Positions 27,553 through 38,171 are shown, counted from the first letter of the stretch. The stretch is DNA of 64,000 nucleotides from Gammaproteobacteria bacterium (GCA_025358295.1 JANYJY010000045.1:1-64000); one strand, 5' to 3'. A program made the numbers and translations. The notes: generated by a model not told the origin, from the letters alone.

Positions 27553-28590
27553 ATGACTGTCATGACGTCACAGCCTACACCCGCCGCCGAATGGTCCGCA
27601 GTCGATGCCGGCCTTTTTGAGCGGACCATCAGACCCCGCGGCCGGCCGGCGATTCTGCGCGGCGTGGTGCAGGAATGGCCCGCCATTGCGGCGGGTCAAA
27701 CATCGCCCCAGGCGATGAGCGCGTATCTTAAAACCTTCTACAGTGGCCACCCCGCTCCGTTGTTCGAGGCGCCGGCCGCCATCAACGGCCGCTTCTTTTA
27801 TAACGAACGATTGGATGGCTTCAATTTCGAGTCCAAGCGCGCCTTGCTCACCGATGTGTTGGATCGTCTCTGCCATGGCATCGGCAAACCATCGGCGCCC
27901 TGCCTGTATTCGGGCTCGGTTTCACTGCCCATCTATCTGCCGGGTTTCTCCGCCGCCAACAATGCGCGCCGGCTGGTATTCGCCGAATCGGTGCTGGAAT
28001 CCATCTGGATCGGGAACCGCACTTGCATCCCGGCGCATTTCGACAACACGGGAAATCTGGCCTGCGTGGTGGCCGGTCGGCGCCGCTTTACCATGTTCCC
28101 TCCCGATCAGATCCGTAATCTCTACGTCGGACCGTTGGACCTCACCCCTGCCGGCCAGCCGGTTAGCCTGGTCGACATTCGTCATCCGGACCTGGCGCGT
28201 TTTCCCCGCTACGCCGAGGCGTTGACAGACGCAGAAGTTGCGGAGCTCGGGCCCGGCGATGCGGTGTATATCCCCGCCCTATGGTGGCACCACGTCGAAG
28301 CGCTCGACGAATTCAATGTGCTCGTGAATTATTGGTGGCGCGACGTCGCCGACTATTTCGACTCCCCCTCGAGCAGCCTGTTGCACTGTCTGCTCACCAT
28401 CAAGAGCCTGCCGGCCGATCAGCGGCGACGCTGGCAGGCACTGTTCGAGTACCTGATTTTCCAACCGGACGAAGCGGCGCTTCTGCATCTACCGCCGGAA
28501 ACGCGCGGCCTTTTCGGTGAGCTGACCGCCGACAAGGCGGAGCGCATCCGCGCCATCCTACTGAAGAACCTGTCGCGCAAGCCGAGCTGA
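27553..28590 (+). CDS. cupin-like (JmjC-type) domain protein
   Basis: RPAILRGVVQEWPAI...PAHFDNTGNLACVVAGRRRFTMFPPDQ...GDAVYIPALWWHHVEAL. Confidence 0.87.
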   Translation: MTVMTSQPTPAAEWSAVDAGLFERTIRPRGRPAILRGVVQEWPAIAAGQTSPQAMSAYLKTFYSGHPAPLFEAPAAINGRFFYNERLDGFNFESKRALLTDVLDRLCHGIGKPSAPCLYSGSVSLPIYLPGFSAANNARRLVFAESVLESIWIGNRTCIPAHFDNTGNLACVVAGRRRFTMFPPDQIRNLYVGPLDLTPAGQPVSLVDIRHPDLARFPRYAEALTDAEVAELGPGDAVYIPALWWHHVEALDEFNVLVNYWWRDVADYFDSPSSSLLHCLLTIKSLPADQRRRWQALFEYLIFQPDEAALLHLPPETRGLFGELTADKAERIRAILLKNLSRKPS

Positions 28591-28616
28591 CTCGGCGAGA
28601 GATTCGCGCCGCGGCC

Positions 28617-28647
28617 CCAAGTCCGCCCATGACTCGGGCGGACTTGG
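28617..28647. terminator. bidirectional terminator-like hairpin
   Basis: CCAAGTCCGCCC-ATGACTC-GGGCGGACTTGG, 12-bp perfect stem between convergent genes. Confidence 0.7.
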
Positions 28648-28658
28648 AACTCTAGCAA

Positions 28659-31607
28659 TTACAGGGCGACGCGGAAGCCCAGCTGATAGCGCGCGAACCC
28701 TTCCGATGCTGAATAGAACTGTTCCTCGTATCGACCGTGTTGCCGCTGCGACGCGGAGGTCAAATTGATGCCGTCGAAGAATATGCCGAAGTGGCGGTTG
28801 AAGTCGTAGCTCGCGCTCATATCGAGCTGTCCGTACGCCGCCGTGTACACCGGCTCATTCGCCTGCTGGATCTGCCCCAGGCCGGCCAGGAACTCGCCGC
28901 GATGGCTGTATGCCACGCGGGTCTGGAAGCCCCACTTCTCGAAGAAGCCGACGACGTTGTAGGAGCGACTCAAACCCGGCAGCGCGAACTGCGAACCGTT
29001 GATCAGGGCATTCCACTGCGCACCGCCGGTCGGAATGGACCAGTTCGCCTGCACGCCAAAGCCGCTGTCGCCGAACACATGCTGAACCGCGAATTCGAAG
29101 CCGTGGATCTGAGTCGTGTTGGCATTCGACGGCGCCGTGATGTCCCAAATGACCAGAGGATCGCCGGGTTGGCCGGTGAACGTCAGCTTGCCGGGATTGT
29201 CCGCCAGAATCTGCCCGAAAATGCTTTGCGCAGTGATCGCTTTGCCCGCTGCAGCCAACTCGGCCTGGGCCTTGGTGGACGCTGCGCCGGTGTACGGATC
29301 GGTGATTCCGAACAGGGGTCCCTGCTTCGTCGTCTGCGTCAGGAAGTTGGTCACATGCTTGGTGAACCAGTTGGCCGACACATAGCTGTCCTTGGCGTAG
29401 TACCACTCGGCGGCGAGATCGAAGTTATTCGACTCGTAGGGCAACAGACCGGGATTGCCGGCGGTGGCCGTGCGTGATCCCGGCTTCGGGAAACCCGTCA
29501 CAGAGGTGGTGCCGATCATGGAATTCAGGTCCGAGCGGCTCATGGTCTTGCTGTACGACGCGCGCAGCAGCACATCCGGCAATACCTGCAGACTCGTATC
29601 TAAGCTGGGCAGGAATTCATCATAGCCCGCGCGCACGCTACTGTAGCTTGCGTTGGCGGCGTAATTCGTAAAAAACTCCGTCGGATTGCTCCACTGAATC
29701 GACGTCGGCACCTTCTGCAGACTGGCAGCAGTGATGGTGCTGTGCTCATAGCGCAAGCCCGCAAGTGCCTTGAGCTGCATGCCGTCGAACTCCGTGTCGA
29801 AGTCCATCTGGACGAAGGGAGCCGGCGTGTCCTCCTTGATGTGATCATCATTGTTCGGCGAACGCGACTGCGCGAAGGTGTACGGCGGAAAGTTTCCATC
29901 TCCCGGCTTGCCGCCTGGCTGCGTGGCCGCGATGGCGGCGCCCAGCGGGAAGCTATAAAAATACGGCACGGCAATGCCGCAACCACCGCCGGAGAAGGAC
30001 TTCAGAATGCTGCAGCTCGACACCTTGGTGAAGGCGCTGCCCGGAATCATGCCGAGGTAGGCGGGATTGTAGTATCCCCACGCGAAATTGCCGCTGTTGA
30101 ACGCTTCCGCCTTGCTGGTCATGCGCTTCAAGTCGATGCCGGCCGTGATGGATTTAAGCCCACTCTGCGAGCCGTTCTTCCAGGTCGCGTCCAGCTTCAA
30201 CTCATCGATCACGGTCTTGAAAATATTGTTGTTGGCCTGGCCGAACAGCGGATCAATCGTTGCCGTGCCCAAGTTGCTGGTGTTGTACGGCGCTTTGTAG
30301 GTCCAGGAGGTGATCGGAATCGTCGTGCTGCCGAGCGAGAAATACTTATTGAGAGACAACTGTGGGTTCTGGCCGATGATGCCGAAATTATTGTTGCCCG
30401 ACGCGCCGCCGCCCGAATCCGCGGTGGAATGATGGCCGTCAAATTCCACGCTGATGTTGTCGGAGGCCTGCCATTTGACATTCAGGCCGGCCGATCCGTT
30501 CTGATTCATGAACTCATCGGCTGCCGAGAAGTACGACAGATCGCTGCCGGTATCGACCAGGTTCGTGACCGTGCCATGGGAATTGATCGTGGCGCTGGTC
30601 GGATTCGGGCCGTAATCGAACCAAGCACCGAAGGTGTGGCGGTTGACGTTGTCCTTGTAGAACGAATAGGTGTAGTCCGCCGTGGCCACCAGCGAGTCGA
30701 GGGGCCGAAATTGCAGCACAGCCTGGCCGTTGACGCGGCTGCGCTCATGATCGACCACGCCCCAACCCTCGTTCCGCGGGGCCCAATTGTGGCCGTCCGG
30801 ATTGCTATTGCTGCTGGTGACGCGCGGGTCGCCGGACGCAAATTGATCCTGCAGCCAGCCATCGATGTTGGCGTCCTGCTCCTGGCTATTGCGCTTTGAG
30901 TAGGACCCGTTGATCAGGAATCCCACGCGATCATCGAAAAAAGTATCGCTGAACAAGCCGGAGAACTCCGGCGTGATCTTGGCCCCGACCTTGCTCGACG
31001 TGTCGTCGGTGGCCTTGGCCTGAAACGTCGCGCGAATGCCGTGGAAATCGAAGGGGCGCGAGGTGGTGATATTGATGGTAGAACCGATGCCGCCGCTGGG
31101 CACGTCGGCGCGGCCGGTCTTGTAGACCGTTATGCCGGCGATGCCGTCGGAGGAGATATTGGCGAAATCGAAGGAACGTGTCGCACCCGGCTGGCCCGGC
31201 GTCAAACTGCCCGGCATGGAGCGGCCGTTCAAGGTGATCAGATTGAAATCGGGGCCGAAGCCGCGCACCGTTACCCGCGAGCCTTCGTTGTTGATGCGAT
31301 CGATGGTCACGCCGGGAATGCGCTGGATGGATTCGGCCAGGTTCGTGTCCGGAAACTTGCCGATATCCTCGGCGGTAATCGCGTCGACCACACCGGCGGA
31401 GTGCCGCTTGATGCTCTCGGATGTGACCAATGATTGGCGCAACCCCGTGACCACGACCTCTTGCAGCTGATCCGAGGCAGCTTCGGTCGTTGCCGCCGCG
31501 GCACCGGAACAGTACATCGCGACCAACACTGCCAGTGGCGTCATCGTCAATTGCGGTAAAGGTTGATGCGCCTTCTTGCAGGCGCGCGCAAGGCTCGACT
31601 TCTTCAA
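28659..31607 (-). CDS. TonB-dependent receptor
   Basis: LQEVVVTGLRQSL TonB box region, plug and barrel, C-terminal RYQLGFRVAL; probable TTG start at 31607 with GGGGAGAG upstream, then KKSSLARACKK... signal; track ORF start (31742) lies upstream of operator-like sites. Confidence 0.9.
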   Translation of the reverse strand: MKKSSLARACKKAHQPLPQLTMTPLAVLVAMYCSGAAAATTEAASDQLQEVVVTGLRQSLVTSESIKRHSAGVVDAITAEDIGKFPDTNLAESIQRIPGVTIDRINNEGSRVTVRGFGPDFNLITLNGRSMPGSLTPGQPGATRSFDFANISSDGIAGITVYKTGRADVPSGGIGSTINITTSRPFDFHGIRATFQAKATDDTSSKVGAKITPEFSGLFSDTFFDDRVGFLINGSYSKRNSQEQDANIDGWLQDQFASGDPRVTSSNSNPDGHNWAPRNEGWGVVDHERSRVNGQAVLQFRPLDSLVATADYTYSFYKDNVNRHTFGAWFDYGPNPTSATINSHGTVTNLVDTGSDLSYFSAADEFMNQNGSAGLNVKWQASDNISVEFDGHHSTADSGGGASGNNNFGIIGQNPQLSLNKYFSLGSTTIPITSWTYKAPYNTSNLGTATIDPLFGQANNNIFKTVIDELKLDATWKNGSQSGLKSITAGIDLKRMTSKAEAFNSGNFAWGYYNPAYLGMIPGSAFTKVSSCSILKSFSGGGCGIAVPYFYSFPLGAAIAATQPGGKPGDGNFPPYTFAQSRSPNNDDHIKEDTPAPFVQMDFDTEFDGMQLKALAGLRYEHSTITAASLQKVPTSIQWSNPTEFFTNYAANASYSSVRAGYDEFLPSLDTSLQVLPDVLLRASYSKTMSRSDLNSMIGTTSVTGFPKPGSRTATAGNPGLLPYESNNFDLAAEWYYAKDSYVSANWFTKHVTNFLTQTTKQGPLFGITDPYTGAASTKAQAELAAAGKAITAQSIFGQILADNPGKLTFTGQPGDPLVIWDITAPSNANTTQIHGFEFAVQHVFGDSGFGVQANWSIPTGGAQWNALINGSQFALPGLSRSYNVVGFFEKWGFQTRVAYSHRGEFLAGLGQIQQANEPVYTAAYGQLDMSASYDFNRHFGIFFDGINLTSASQRQHGRYEEQFYSASEGFARYQLGFRVAL

Positions 31608-31681
31608 GTTACTCTCCCCATTCCCGGCGTTGCGGGAAAACACCGTTTTCTGTTCTGCCAGCGTCGTGCGCCAGTTCTTTA

Positions 31682-31708
31682 TGCGACCGGTTTCTGAAAC
31701 CGGTTGCA
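31682..31708. promoter_or_regulatory. tandem LacI-type operator-like sites
   Basis: TGCGACCGGTTTCT (31682-31695) and TGAAACCGGTTGCA (31695-31708); contains perfect 19-bp palindrome ACCGGTTTC-T-GAAACCGGT (31686-31704). Confidence 0.65.
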
Positions 31709-31827
31709 GATTTATACTGCCAACGGTTTTTGAAAATTGCAAGTGCTATCGCCCTATATTTTCAGCCGATTGGGCCAATCATGACAAACCGGCCTTGACA
31801 GCAGGCGCCCAAACCAAGCAGCATTCT

Positions 31828-31841
31828 TGAAACCGGTTGCA
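31828..31841. promoter_or_regulatory. LacI-type operator-like site
   Basis: TGAAACCGGTTGCA, identical to 31695-31708, upstream of the MFS gene. Confidence 0.65.
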
Positions 31842-31998
31842 AGAGCGAGCTTGAGACTCGCGCTCGGGGGGGGGAAGATATATGAGTGGCGGATTGGCAC
31901 GTCGGGAACGATCGTCCGAGGCGTCGGAGCACACCGCAACGCTCGATAGCGGTGCTAAATTTGCACCCGAACCTGAGAAACCCGATGGCGCGGCGATA

Positions 31999-33384
31999 AT
32001 GATCAACCCTTTGAAATTGTTCGGCATCGCGCTCACGGTGGCCATGGGCGGCTTTTTGGTGGGGTTCGATGCCACGGTCATCTCCGGGGCGGTGCCCTTC
32101 ATTCGCAACTACTTTGGTCTGGGCAGCGCCGCCGGCACATTGAATTTGGGATGGGCGGTTAGCAGCCTGGGCTGGGGCGCCATGGCGGGAAACTTGAGCG
32201 CCGGGTTTTTGAGCGACCGCTTCGGACGCCGAGCCGTATTGTTGCTGACGGCCGTATTGTTTCTGGCTTCCTCGCTGGTCGCGGCGCTGGCCACGAGCTT
32301 TCCCTTGTTCATCGCGGCACGAATTGCCGGAGGCTTGAGCGTCGGCGCAGCCATTCTCATTGCGCCCGTCTATATCGCCGAAATCGCGCCCGCCCGCAGC
32401 CGCGGCAGTCTGGTCTCCGTGAATCAATTGATGATCGTCATTGGCATCTCGGTTTCGTTCTTCTCGAATTATTTTCTTCTGTCCCTGGGCAGCAATAACT
32501 GGCGCTGGATGCTGGGAGTGCAGAGCATCCCGGCCGCGCTGTACTTCGTGCTGCTCTACCTGGTGCCCGAGAGTCCGCGATGGTTGATGAGCAAAGGGCG
32601 CGAATTGGATGCGCGCGCGGTGCTCGACGCCGTTCACGGCAAGAGCGCTGCCCAGGAATTCGACGTGATCAAGGGCAGCCTCGCTGGAAAATCACGACGA
32701 GTGGGCATCCGCGATCTCTTTTCCTTACAACTGCGACGCTTGATGCTGTTTGGGTTCGGCATTGCCTTCTTCCAGCAAGCCAGCGGCATCAACGCCATTT
32801 TCTACTATTTGCCGACGATTTTCGCGCAGGCGGGCGGCGGGCTCTCGACGGCTTTCGCTCAGTCCGTCCTGGTGGGTCTCGTCAACGTCGTGATGACCGT
32901 CGTCGCAATCCGGCTGATTGATCGCGTGGGACGGCGTCCGCTGCTGCTCTTCGGCGTCGCCGGTATGGCGATTTCTCTGCTTGCCATCAGCTGGGCCTTT
33001 CATGCGGCGCCCGGCTCTTCGGGCGGAACCAGCCCCATTGGCGACGAGCGTATCGTGCTCATCGCCATCATCGCGTACGTGGCCTGCTTCGCGATCTCCT
33101 TGGGACCTGTCATGTGGGTGTTGTTATCCGAGATCTTTCCGAATGAACAGCGTGCCGCGGCAATTTCCATCGTGGGATTTTGGAATTCCTTGGTGAGCGC
33201 CAGCATCACCTTGGTCTTTCCCACGGAGATCGCCCACTGGGGTCCGAGCGGCACTTTTCTCGTCTATGGCACGGTGGCGGCAGCGGGATTTGTGTTCTTG
33301 TCGGCGCTTGCTCCCGAGACGCGCGGCAAGTCGCTCGAGGAATTGGAAGGCATGCTGGTGCGCCCGGCCCACAGGGCTGCGTGA
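31999..33384 (+). CDS. MFS sugar porter
   Basis: GGFLVGFDATVISGAVPFI, DRFGRR, PESPRWL, PETRGKSLEELE sugar-porter motifs; start trimmed to 31999. Confidence 0.9.
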   Translation: MINPLKLFGIALTVAMGGFLVGFDATVISGAVPFIRNYFGLGSAAGTLNLGWAVSSLGWGAMAGNLSAGFLSDRFGRRAVLLLTAVLFLASSLVAALATSFPLFIAARIAGGLSVGAAILIAPVYIAEIAPARSRGSLVSVNQLMIVIGISVSFFSNYFLLSLGSNNWRWMLGVQSIPAALYFVLLYLVPESPRWLMSKGRELDARAVLDAVHGKSAAQEFDVIKGSLAGKSRRVGIRDLFSLQLRRLMLFGFGIAFFQQASGINAIFYYLPTIFAQAGGGLSTAFAQSVLVGLVNVVMTVVAIRLIDRVGRRPLLLFGVAGMAISLLAISWAFHAAPGSSGGTSPIGDERIVLIAIIAYVACFAISLGPVMWVLLSEIFPNEQRAAAISIVGFWNSLVSASITLVFPTEIAHWGPSGTFLVYGTVAAAGFVFLSALAPETRGKSLEELEGMLVRPAHRAA

Positions 33385-33448
33385 TGACCTTGTTGAACGT
33401 GCTTTGGATATTTGAGGCTTGTGCCTGTGACGTATACGCGGTGTTAAG

Positions 33449-34537
33449 ATGAAATCGAAACTCCCGACCCGAATTCCCGGGAAAAGTGGCCCGCGACCTG
33501 GGCAATCCGCGACCTTGCGCATCGTGGCTCGTGAAGCGGGCGTCTCGGCCAGCACCGTGTCGCGCATCATCAACGGCACGGTCAATGTCAGCGAGGGGCT
33601 GAAACGTGCGGTCGATGCGGCCATCGTCAAGTTCGATTTTCGGCCGAACGCCGCCGCACGCGGTCTGGCGCTTGGTAGAACGTCGACCATCGGCGTCGTC
33701 GCGCAGGCAATCGACAGCCCATTTTACGGTGAGGGGCTGCGAGGAATCGAGGCGGGCCTGAGGCAACGCGGCTATGCGCCGCTCATCATGAGCGGCAACT
33801 GGCGCGTCGAGGACGAGGAGCGCTGCGTACAGGAGCTCATTGCCCGCGGCGTCGACGGGGTCATCGTCTTTGCCGGGCGCTTGAGCGATGCCAAATTGAA
33901 AATGTACGCGAAGAGCGTACCGGTCGTCATCACCGGTCGCCGCTTGCGGGCGCCGCACTTGTTTAGCCTGCAAATCCAAGATGCTGAAGGCGCGACCCTC
34001 GCAGTGCGGCACCTCGCGGGTCTGGGTCACCGACAAATCGCATTCATTACAGGCTCCGAGAATCACCCGGACGCCATTGAGCGCCTGCGCGGCTACCGGC
34101 AGGCCCTGAGCGACGCGGGAATCGAGTTCAATCCCAAACTCGTCGCCGTCGGCGATTGGCATGAGGAGGGAGGCGTCAGGGCGACCATGGAACTGCTCGA
34201 CACGAAATTAGAATTTACCGCGCTCTTTTGCGTGAATGATCAGACGGCTTACGGCGCGTGCCTTGCCCTGTATCGGCAGGGGTTATCCGTGCCGCAGGAT
34301 GTGTCGGTGATTGGATTCGACGATCTGCCGTCATCGACCTACCGACTCCCGCCGCTCACCAGCGTGCGCCAATCGATTGGCGAACTCGGTGAGCGCTCTG
34401 CGCACGCCATTCTCGATCTGGTCGCCGGACGCCGGCCGCGCATGGTTGCGCCCAGCGTCGAATTGGTGGTCCGAGAATCGACGGGGCCCAGGCCCGAGAC
34501 CCGCAAAACGCCTCGACGCAGCGGTCGAAACGCATGA
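33449..34537 (+). CDS. LacI family transcriptional regulator
   Basis: TLRIVAREAGVSASTVSRIINGTVNVSEGLKRAVDAAI HTH; periplasmic-binding-like C-terminus VIGFDDLPSS. Confidence 0.93.
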   Translation: MKSKLPTRIPGKSGPRPGQSATLRIVAREAGVSASTVSRIINGTVNVSEGLKRAVDAAIVKFDFRPNAAARGLALGRTSTIGVVAQAIDSPFYGEGLRGIEAGLRQRGYAPLIMSGNWRVEDEERCVQELIARGVDGVIVFAGRLSDAKLKMYAKSVPVVITGRRLRAPHLFSLQIQDAEGATLAVRHLAGLGHRQIAFITGSENHPDAIERLRGYRQALSDAGIEFNPKLVAVGDWHEEGGVRATMELLDTKLEFTALFCVNDQTAYGACLALYRQGLSVPQDVSVIGFDDLPSSTYRLPPLTSVRQSIGELGERSAHAILDLVAGRRPRMVAPSVELVVRESTGPRPETRKTPRRSGRNA

Positions 34538-34561
34538 ATCCTCAGAAGATCAACGCCATCC

Positions 34562-35944
34562 ATGACTGACTCGGAATCTCTCGCCGCCCTGTCCCACCGC
34601 TTCCCGAAGAATTTTCTGTGGGGGGTTGCCAGCAGCGCTTTTCAGATCGAGGGCGCTGCCGCGACCGGCGGCAAAGGCGCATCGATCTGGGATGATTTTT
34701 GCCGCATCCCTGGTGCCATCGCCGACGGATCGGATGGCCAAATCGCCTGTGACCACTACCATCGACTCGATGCCGACCTAGACTTGATTGCGGGCCTGGG
34801 GGTCAAAGCCTACCGGTTCTCCATCTCCTGGCCTCGAGTTCAGGCCATGGGATCGGGCCCTTCGCTGAAATCCGGCATTGATTTCTATAATCGTCTCGTC
34901 GATGGCTTGCTCCTGCGCGGTATCGAGCCCTATGCGACCCTGTATCACTGGGACCTGCCGGCGGAACTGCAGCGCAAACATCAGGGCTGGGCGGATCGCA
35001 GCACCGCCTATCGCTTCGCGGAGTATGCCGCCCTCATCGCCCACGCCTTGGGAGATCGAGTGCGCTCGTTTGCGACGCATAACGAACCCTGGGTCACCGC
35101 GACTTTGGGCCATGAACTCGGTATTTTTGCGCCGGGTGTGAAGAATCGTGGTATCGCGATGCAGGTTGCGCACCACTGTCTCTTGAGTCATGGTCTGGCC
35201 GCGCAGGCCATGCGCAGCGCGCGTCGGTCTGTGGATGTCGGGATCGTTCTCAACCTGTCGCCGGTGTATGCGGCCAGCGCTTCGCTGGCCGATCATCGCG
35301 TGGCTGCGCGCGAGGATGGCTTGCTGGTGCGCTGGTACATGGATGCACTCTTGCGCGGAGCCTATCCCCGCGATGTCCTAGAGTACCTCGGGGCCGATGC
35401 CCCGCAGATCTCAGCCGGCGATGAACAATTGATCGCGCAGTCCTTGGACTTCCTCGGGGTCAACTACTACCACCCCATCATCTGCAGCGTGGCGCGGCCG
35501 TTTTCCCACGCTCGTGAGGGGGTGCCCGTGACCGACATGGGCTGGGAAGTGGCGCCCGCGAGTTTCACGGAGTTGCTGGTGCGTCTGGATCGCGACTACG
35601 ATTTGCCACCGCTGTACATAACCGAGAACGGCGCGGCCTACCGCGATGTTCTGGTCGAGGGGGGCGTCGAAGACCCCGAACGGCGTGCTTACATCGAATC
35701 CCATGTCAGCGCGGTCGCGGACGCGATCGGACAAGGCGTCGATGTACGCGGTTATTTTCTCTGGTCGCTGCTCGATAATTTCGAATGGGCGTCGGGCTAT
35801 ACCAAACGCTTCGGCATCTACTATGTCGACTACGCCACTCAGGCGCGAACCCTGAAACGCAGCGGCGTGTGGTTTAAAAATCTGGCGGCCGCCTTCCATC
35901 GTGAGCGCACCGGCGCGGCGCTCGCCGCAGAGCTGCGTCCATAG
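34562..35944 (+). CDS. GH1 beta-glucosidase
   Basis: FLWGVASSAFQIEGA; ATHNEPWV acid/base; YITENGAAY nucleophile; FLWSLLDNFEWASGY. Confidence 0.94.
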   Translation: MTDSESLAALSHRFPKNFLWGVASSAFQIEGAAATGGKGASIWDDFCRIPGAIADGSDGQIACDHYHRLDADLDLIAGLGVKAYRFSISWPRVQAMGSGPSLKSGIDFYNRLVDGLLLRGIEPYATLYHWDLPAELQRKHQGWADRSTAYRFAEYAALIAHALGDRVRSFATHNEPWVTATLGHELGIFAPGVKNRGIAMQVAHHCLLSHGLAAQAMRSARRSVDVGIVLNLSPVYAASASLADHRVAAREDGLLVRWYMDALLRGAYPRDVLEYLGADAPQISAGDEQLIAQSLDFLGVNYYHPIICSVARPFSHAREGVPVTDMGWEVAPASFTELLVRLDRDYDLPPLYITENGAAYRDVLVEGGVEDPERRAYIESHVSAVADAIGQGVDVRGYFLWSLLDNFEWASGYTKRFGIYYVDYATQARTLKRSGVWFKNLAAAFHRERTGAALAAELRP

Positions 35945-35966
35945 CAATCCATCGGTGACACCCCTC

Positions 35967-38171
35967 ATGCAATGTCGTTATCTCATCGGGCTCGCACTTC
36001 TGTTCACCGCATGTGAGGCGGGCGCCTTAGCTGCCGCACCCGAACCACCGCGGCCGTGGATGAACGCCTCGCTCACGCCGGATCAGCGGGCCGATCTCGT
36101 CATCGCGGAACTGACCTTGGATGAAAAAATCCAGCTGGGGCATGGGATCGGCTGGGGTCCTCTGCGTGAGGGCGCGCCGGTGCCCGCCGACAATAACGGC
36201 GGCGCCGGACAGATATTGGGAATTGCCCGCCTCGGCATCCCTTCCGTGCAGCAGGCGGATTCCGCGGTCGGCGTGCGGATGGCGGCGCCGCAGAGCCGCT
36301 ATGCGACGCTGCTGCCGTCGGTGCTGGGTGTCGCATCGTCCTGGAATTTGCAGACAGCGCATTTATACGGCGATGTTATTGGCCGCGAACTGCGGGCTCA
36401 AGGCTACAATCAGTCGATCGGCGGGGGCGTCAATCTCGCGCGCGACCCGCGCAATGGGCGGTTATTCGAATACGCCGGCGAAGATCCCTTGCTGGCCGGC
36501 ATGATGGTGGGGAATCTGATTCGTGGCGTGCAAGACAATCAGGTCATGGGCGATATCAAGCACTACGCCCTGAACGATCAGGAGACCGGCCGATTCGTCG
36601 TGGATGCCCAAATTTCACACAAGGCCGCGCGCGAAAGCGATCTGCTTGCCTTCGAGATCGGCATTCGCATCGGACAGCCTGCCTCAGTCATGTGCAGCTA
36701 CAACAAGGTGCGCGCAGATTGGGCCTGCGAGAACGCTTGGCTGCTGAACCAGGTGCTGAAAGGCGCCTGGAAATTCCCCGGATTCGTAGTGTCGGATTGG
36801 GACGGCACGCACTCCACTGAGAAGGCCGTGACGGCGGGGCTGGACGTGCAGATGCCGGGCGAAGAGTTCTTGGGTCAGCCGCTGAAACAGGCGATCACCG
36901 AGGGCAGGGTTCCGATGCGGCGCCTGGACGACATGGTGCACCGGGTTCTGCGCTCCATGTTCAATGCCGGTGTCATCGATCATCCGCCGATGCCACGCCG
37001 TGTCGTCGATCCTTTCAAGGGCTTGGCGGATGCGCAGCATATCGCTGAAGAAAGCATCGTCTTGCTGAAAAATAACGGCGTATTGCCACTCGATGCCGCT
37101 GCATTGCGCTCCATCGCAGTAGTCGGCGCCCACGCCGATGTCGGAGTCCTGTCGGGCGGAGGCTCAGCGCAGGTTGATGCCCCGGGCGGCAACGCCATTG
37201 ATCCGGACGCCCCGACCGCATGGGGCAAACCCGTGTACTTTCCGTCGCCGCCGCTGCGCTACATTCGCGAACAAGCGAGGGCTGCCCAAGTTCAATTTGC
37301 GTCGGGGAGGGATGTCGCGGCGGCTGTCTCGCTGGCAAGAACCTCAGACATTGCCATCGTGTTTGCGGACCAGTACATGAGCGAGGAGGGAGATGCGTCC
37401 ACGCTATCCCTGCCGGGCAAACAGAATGAGCTCATTGCGGCCGTCGCAGCCGCCAATCCGCGGACTGTAGTCGTGTTGGTGAATGGCAATCCCGTCACCA
37501 TGCCCTGGATCGGCAAGGTCGCCGGTGTGATGGAGGCCTGGTATCCCGGCATCGGCGGCGGACAAGCTATCGCCAATCTCCTGTTCGGCAACGTCGCGCC
37601 CACCGCCAAATTGCCGATCACCTTTGCCAAGAGTGCAGCTGACCTGCCCCACCTTGAAATTTTCGGCGCAGCGCCGCATGCCGCGGGTGAGTCTAACGGC
37701 TCCTGGACCCAAGACAGCGAAAGACTGTCCAGCTTTCCTGCGAACTACAGCGAAGGCGCGCGCTTCGGTTACAAATGGTTTGACTCCGAAGGCAAAGAAC
37801 CGTTGTTTCCCTTTGGCTATGGACTGTCCTACACCACCTATGAATACCGGAGTCTGAGCGTCGACCCAAAGGCCCGAACGGCGACTTTCACGGTGGCGAA
37901 TTCCGGAAAGCGCAGTGGGACGGAGATCGCGCAGGTGTACGTGGAATTGCCGGCCCGCAGCGGTGAGCATTTCCATCGGCTCGCCGGCTGGCAGCGAGTT
38001 GCCCTGGCTGCCGGGCAGCAAAAAGTGGTGACGGTAGCGATGGAACCGTTGACTCTCGCCGCCTTCGACGAGAAAAAAGATGCCTGGAGCTGGCCCAAGG
38101 GTCGCTACCAGGTGCTCGTCGGCGGCTCCTCGCGTAGCTTGCCGCTCCACCTGGACGTGTCGCTGAATTAG
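35967..38171 (+). CDS. GH3 beta-glucosidase
   Basis: Signal peptide; GFVVSDWDGTHS nucleophile motif; C-terminal fibronectin III-like domain; start trimmed to 35967. Confidence 0.92.
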   Translation: MQCRYLIGLALLFTACEAGALAAAPEPPRPWMNASLTPDQRADLVIAELTLDEKIQLGHGIGWGPLREGAPVPADNNGGAGQILGIARLGIPSVQQADSAVGVRMAAPQSRYATLLPSVLGVASSWNLQTAHLYGDVIGRELRAQGYNQSIGGGVNLARDPRNGRLFEYAGEDPLLAGMMVGNLIRGVQDNQVMGDIKHYALNDQETGRFVVDAQISHKAARESDLLAFEIGIRIGQPASVMCSYNKVRADWACENAWLLNQVLKGAWKFPGFVVSDWDGTHSTEKAVTAGLDVQMPGEEFLGQPLKQAITEGRVPMRRLDDMVHRVLRSMFNAGVIDHPPMPRRVVDPFKGLADAQHIAEESIVLLKNNGVLPLDAAALRSIAVVGAHADVGVLSGGGSAQVDAPGGNAIDPDAPTAWGKPVYFPSPPLRYIREQARAAQVQFASGRDVAAAVSLARTSDIAIVFADQYMSEEGDASTLSLPGKQNELIAAVAAANPRTVVVLVNGNPVTMPWIGKVAGVMEAWYPGIGGGQAIANLLFGNVAPTAKLPITFAKSAADLPHLEIFGAAPHAAGESNGSWTQDSERLSSFPANYSEGARFGYKWFDSEGKEPLFPFGYGLSYTTYEYRSLSVDPKARTATFTVANSGKRSGTEIAQVYVELPARSGEHFHRLAGWQRVALAAGQQKVVTVAMEPLTLAAFDEKKDAWSWPKGRYQVLVGGSSRSLPLHLDVSLN

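Noticed and set aside
29742-30899. 385-aa plus-strand ORF
   Set aside because: Antisense to the TonB-dependent receptor.
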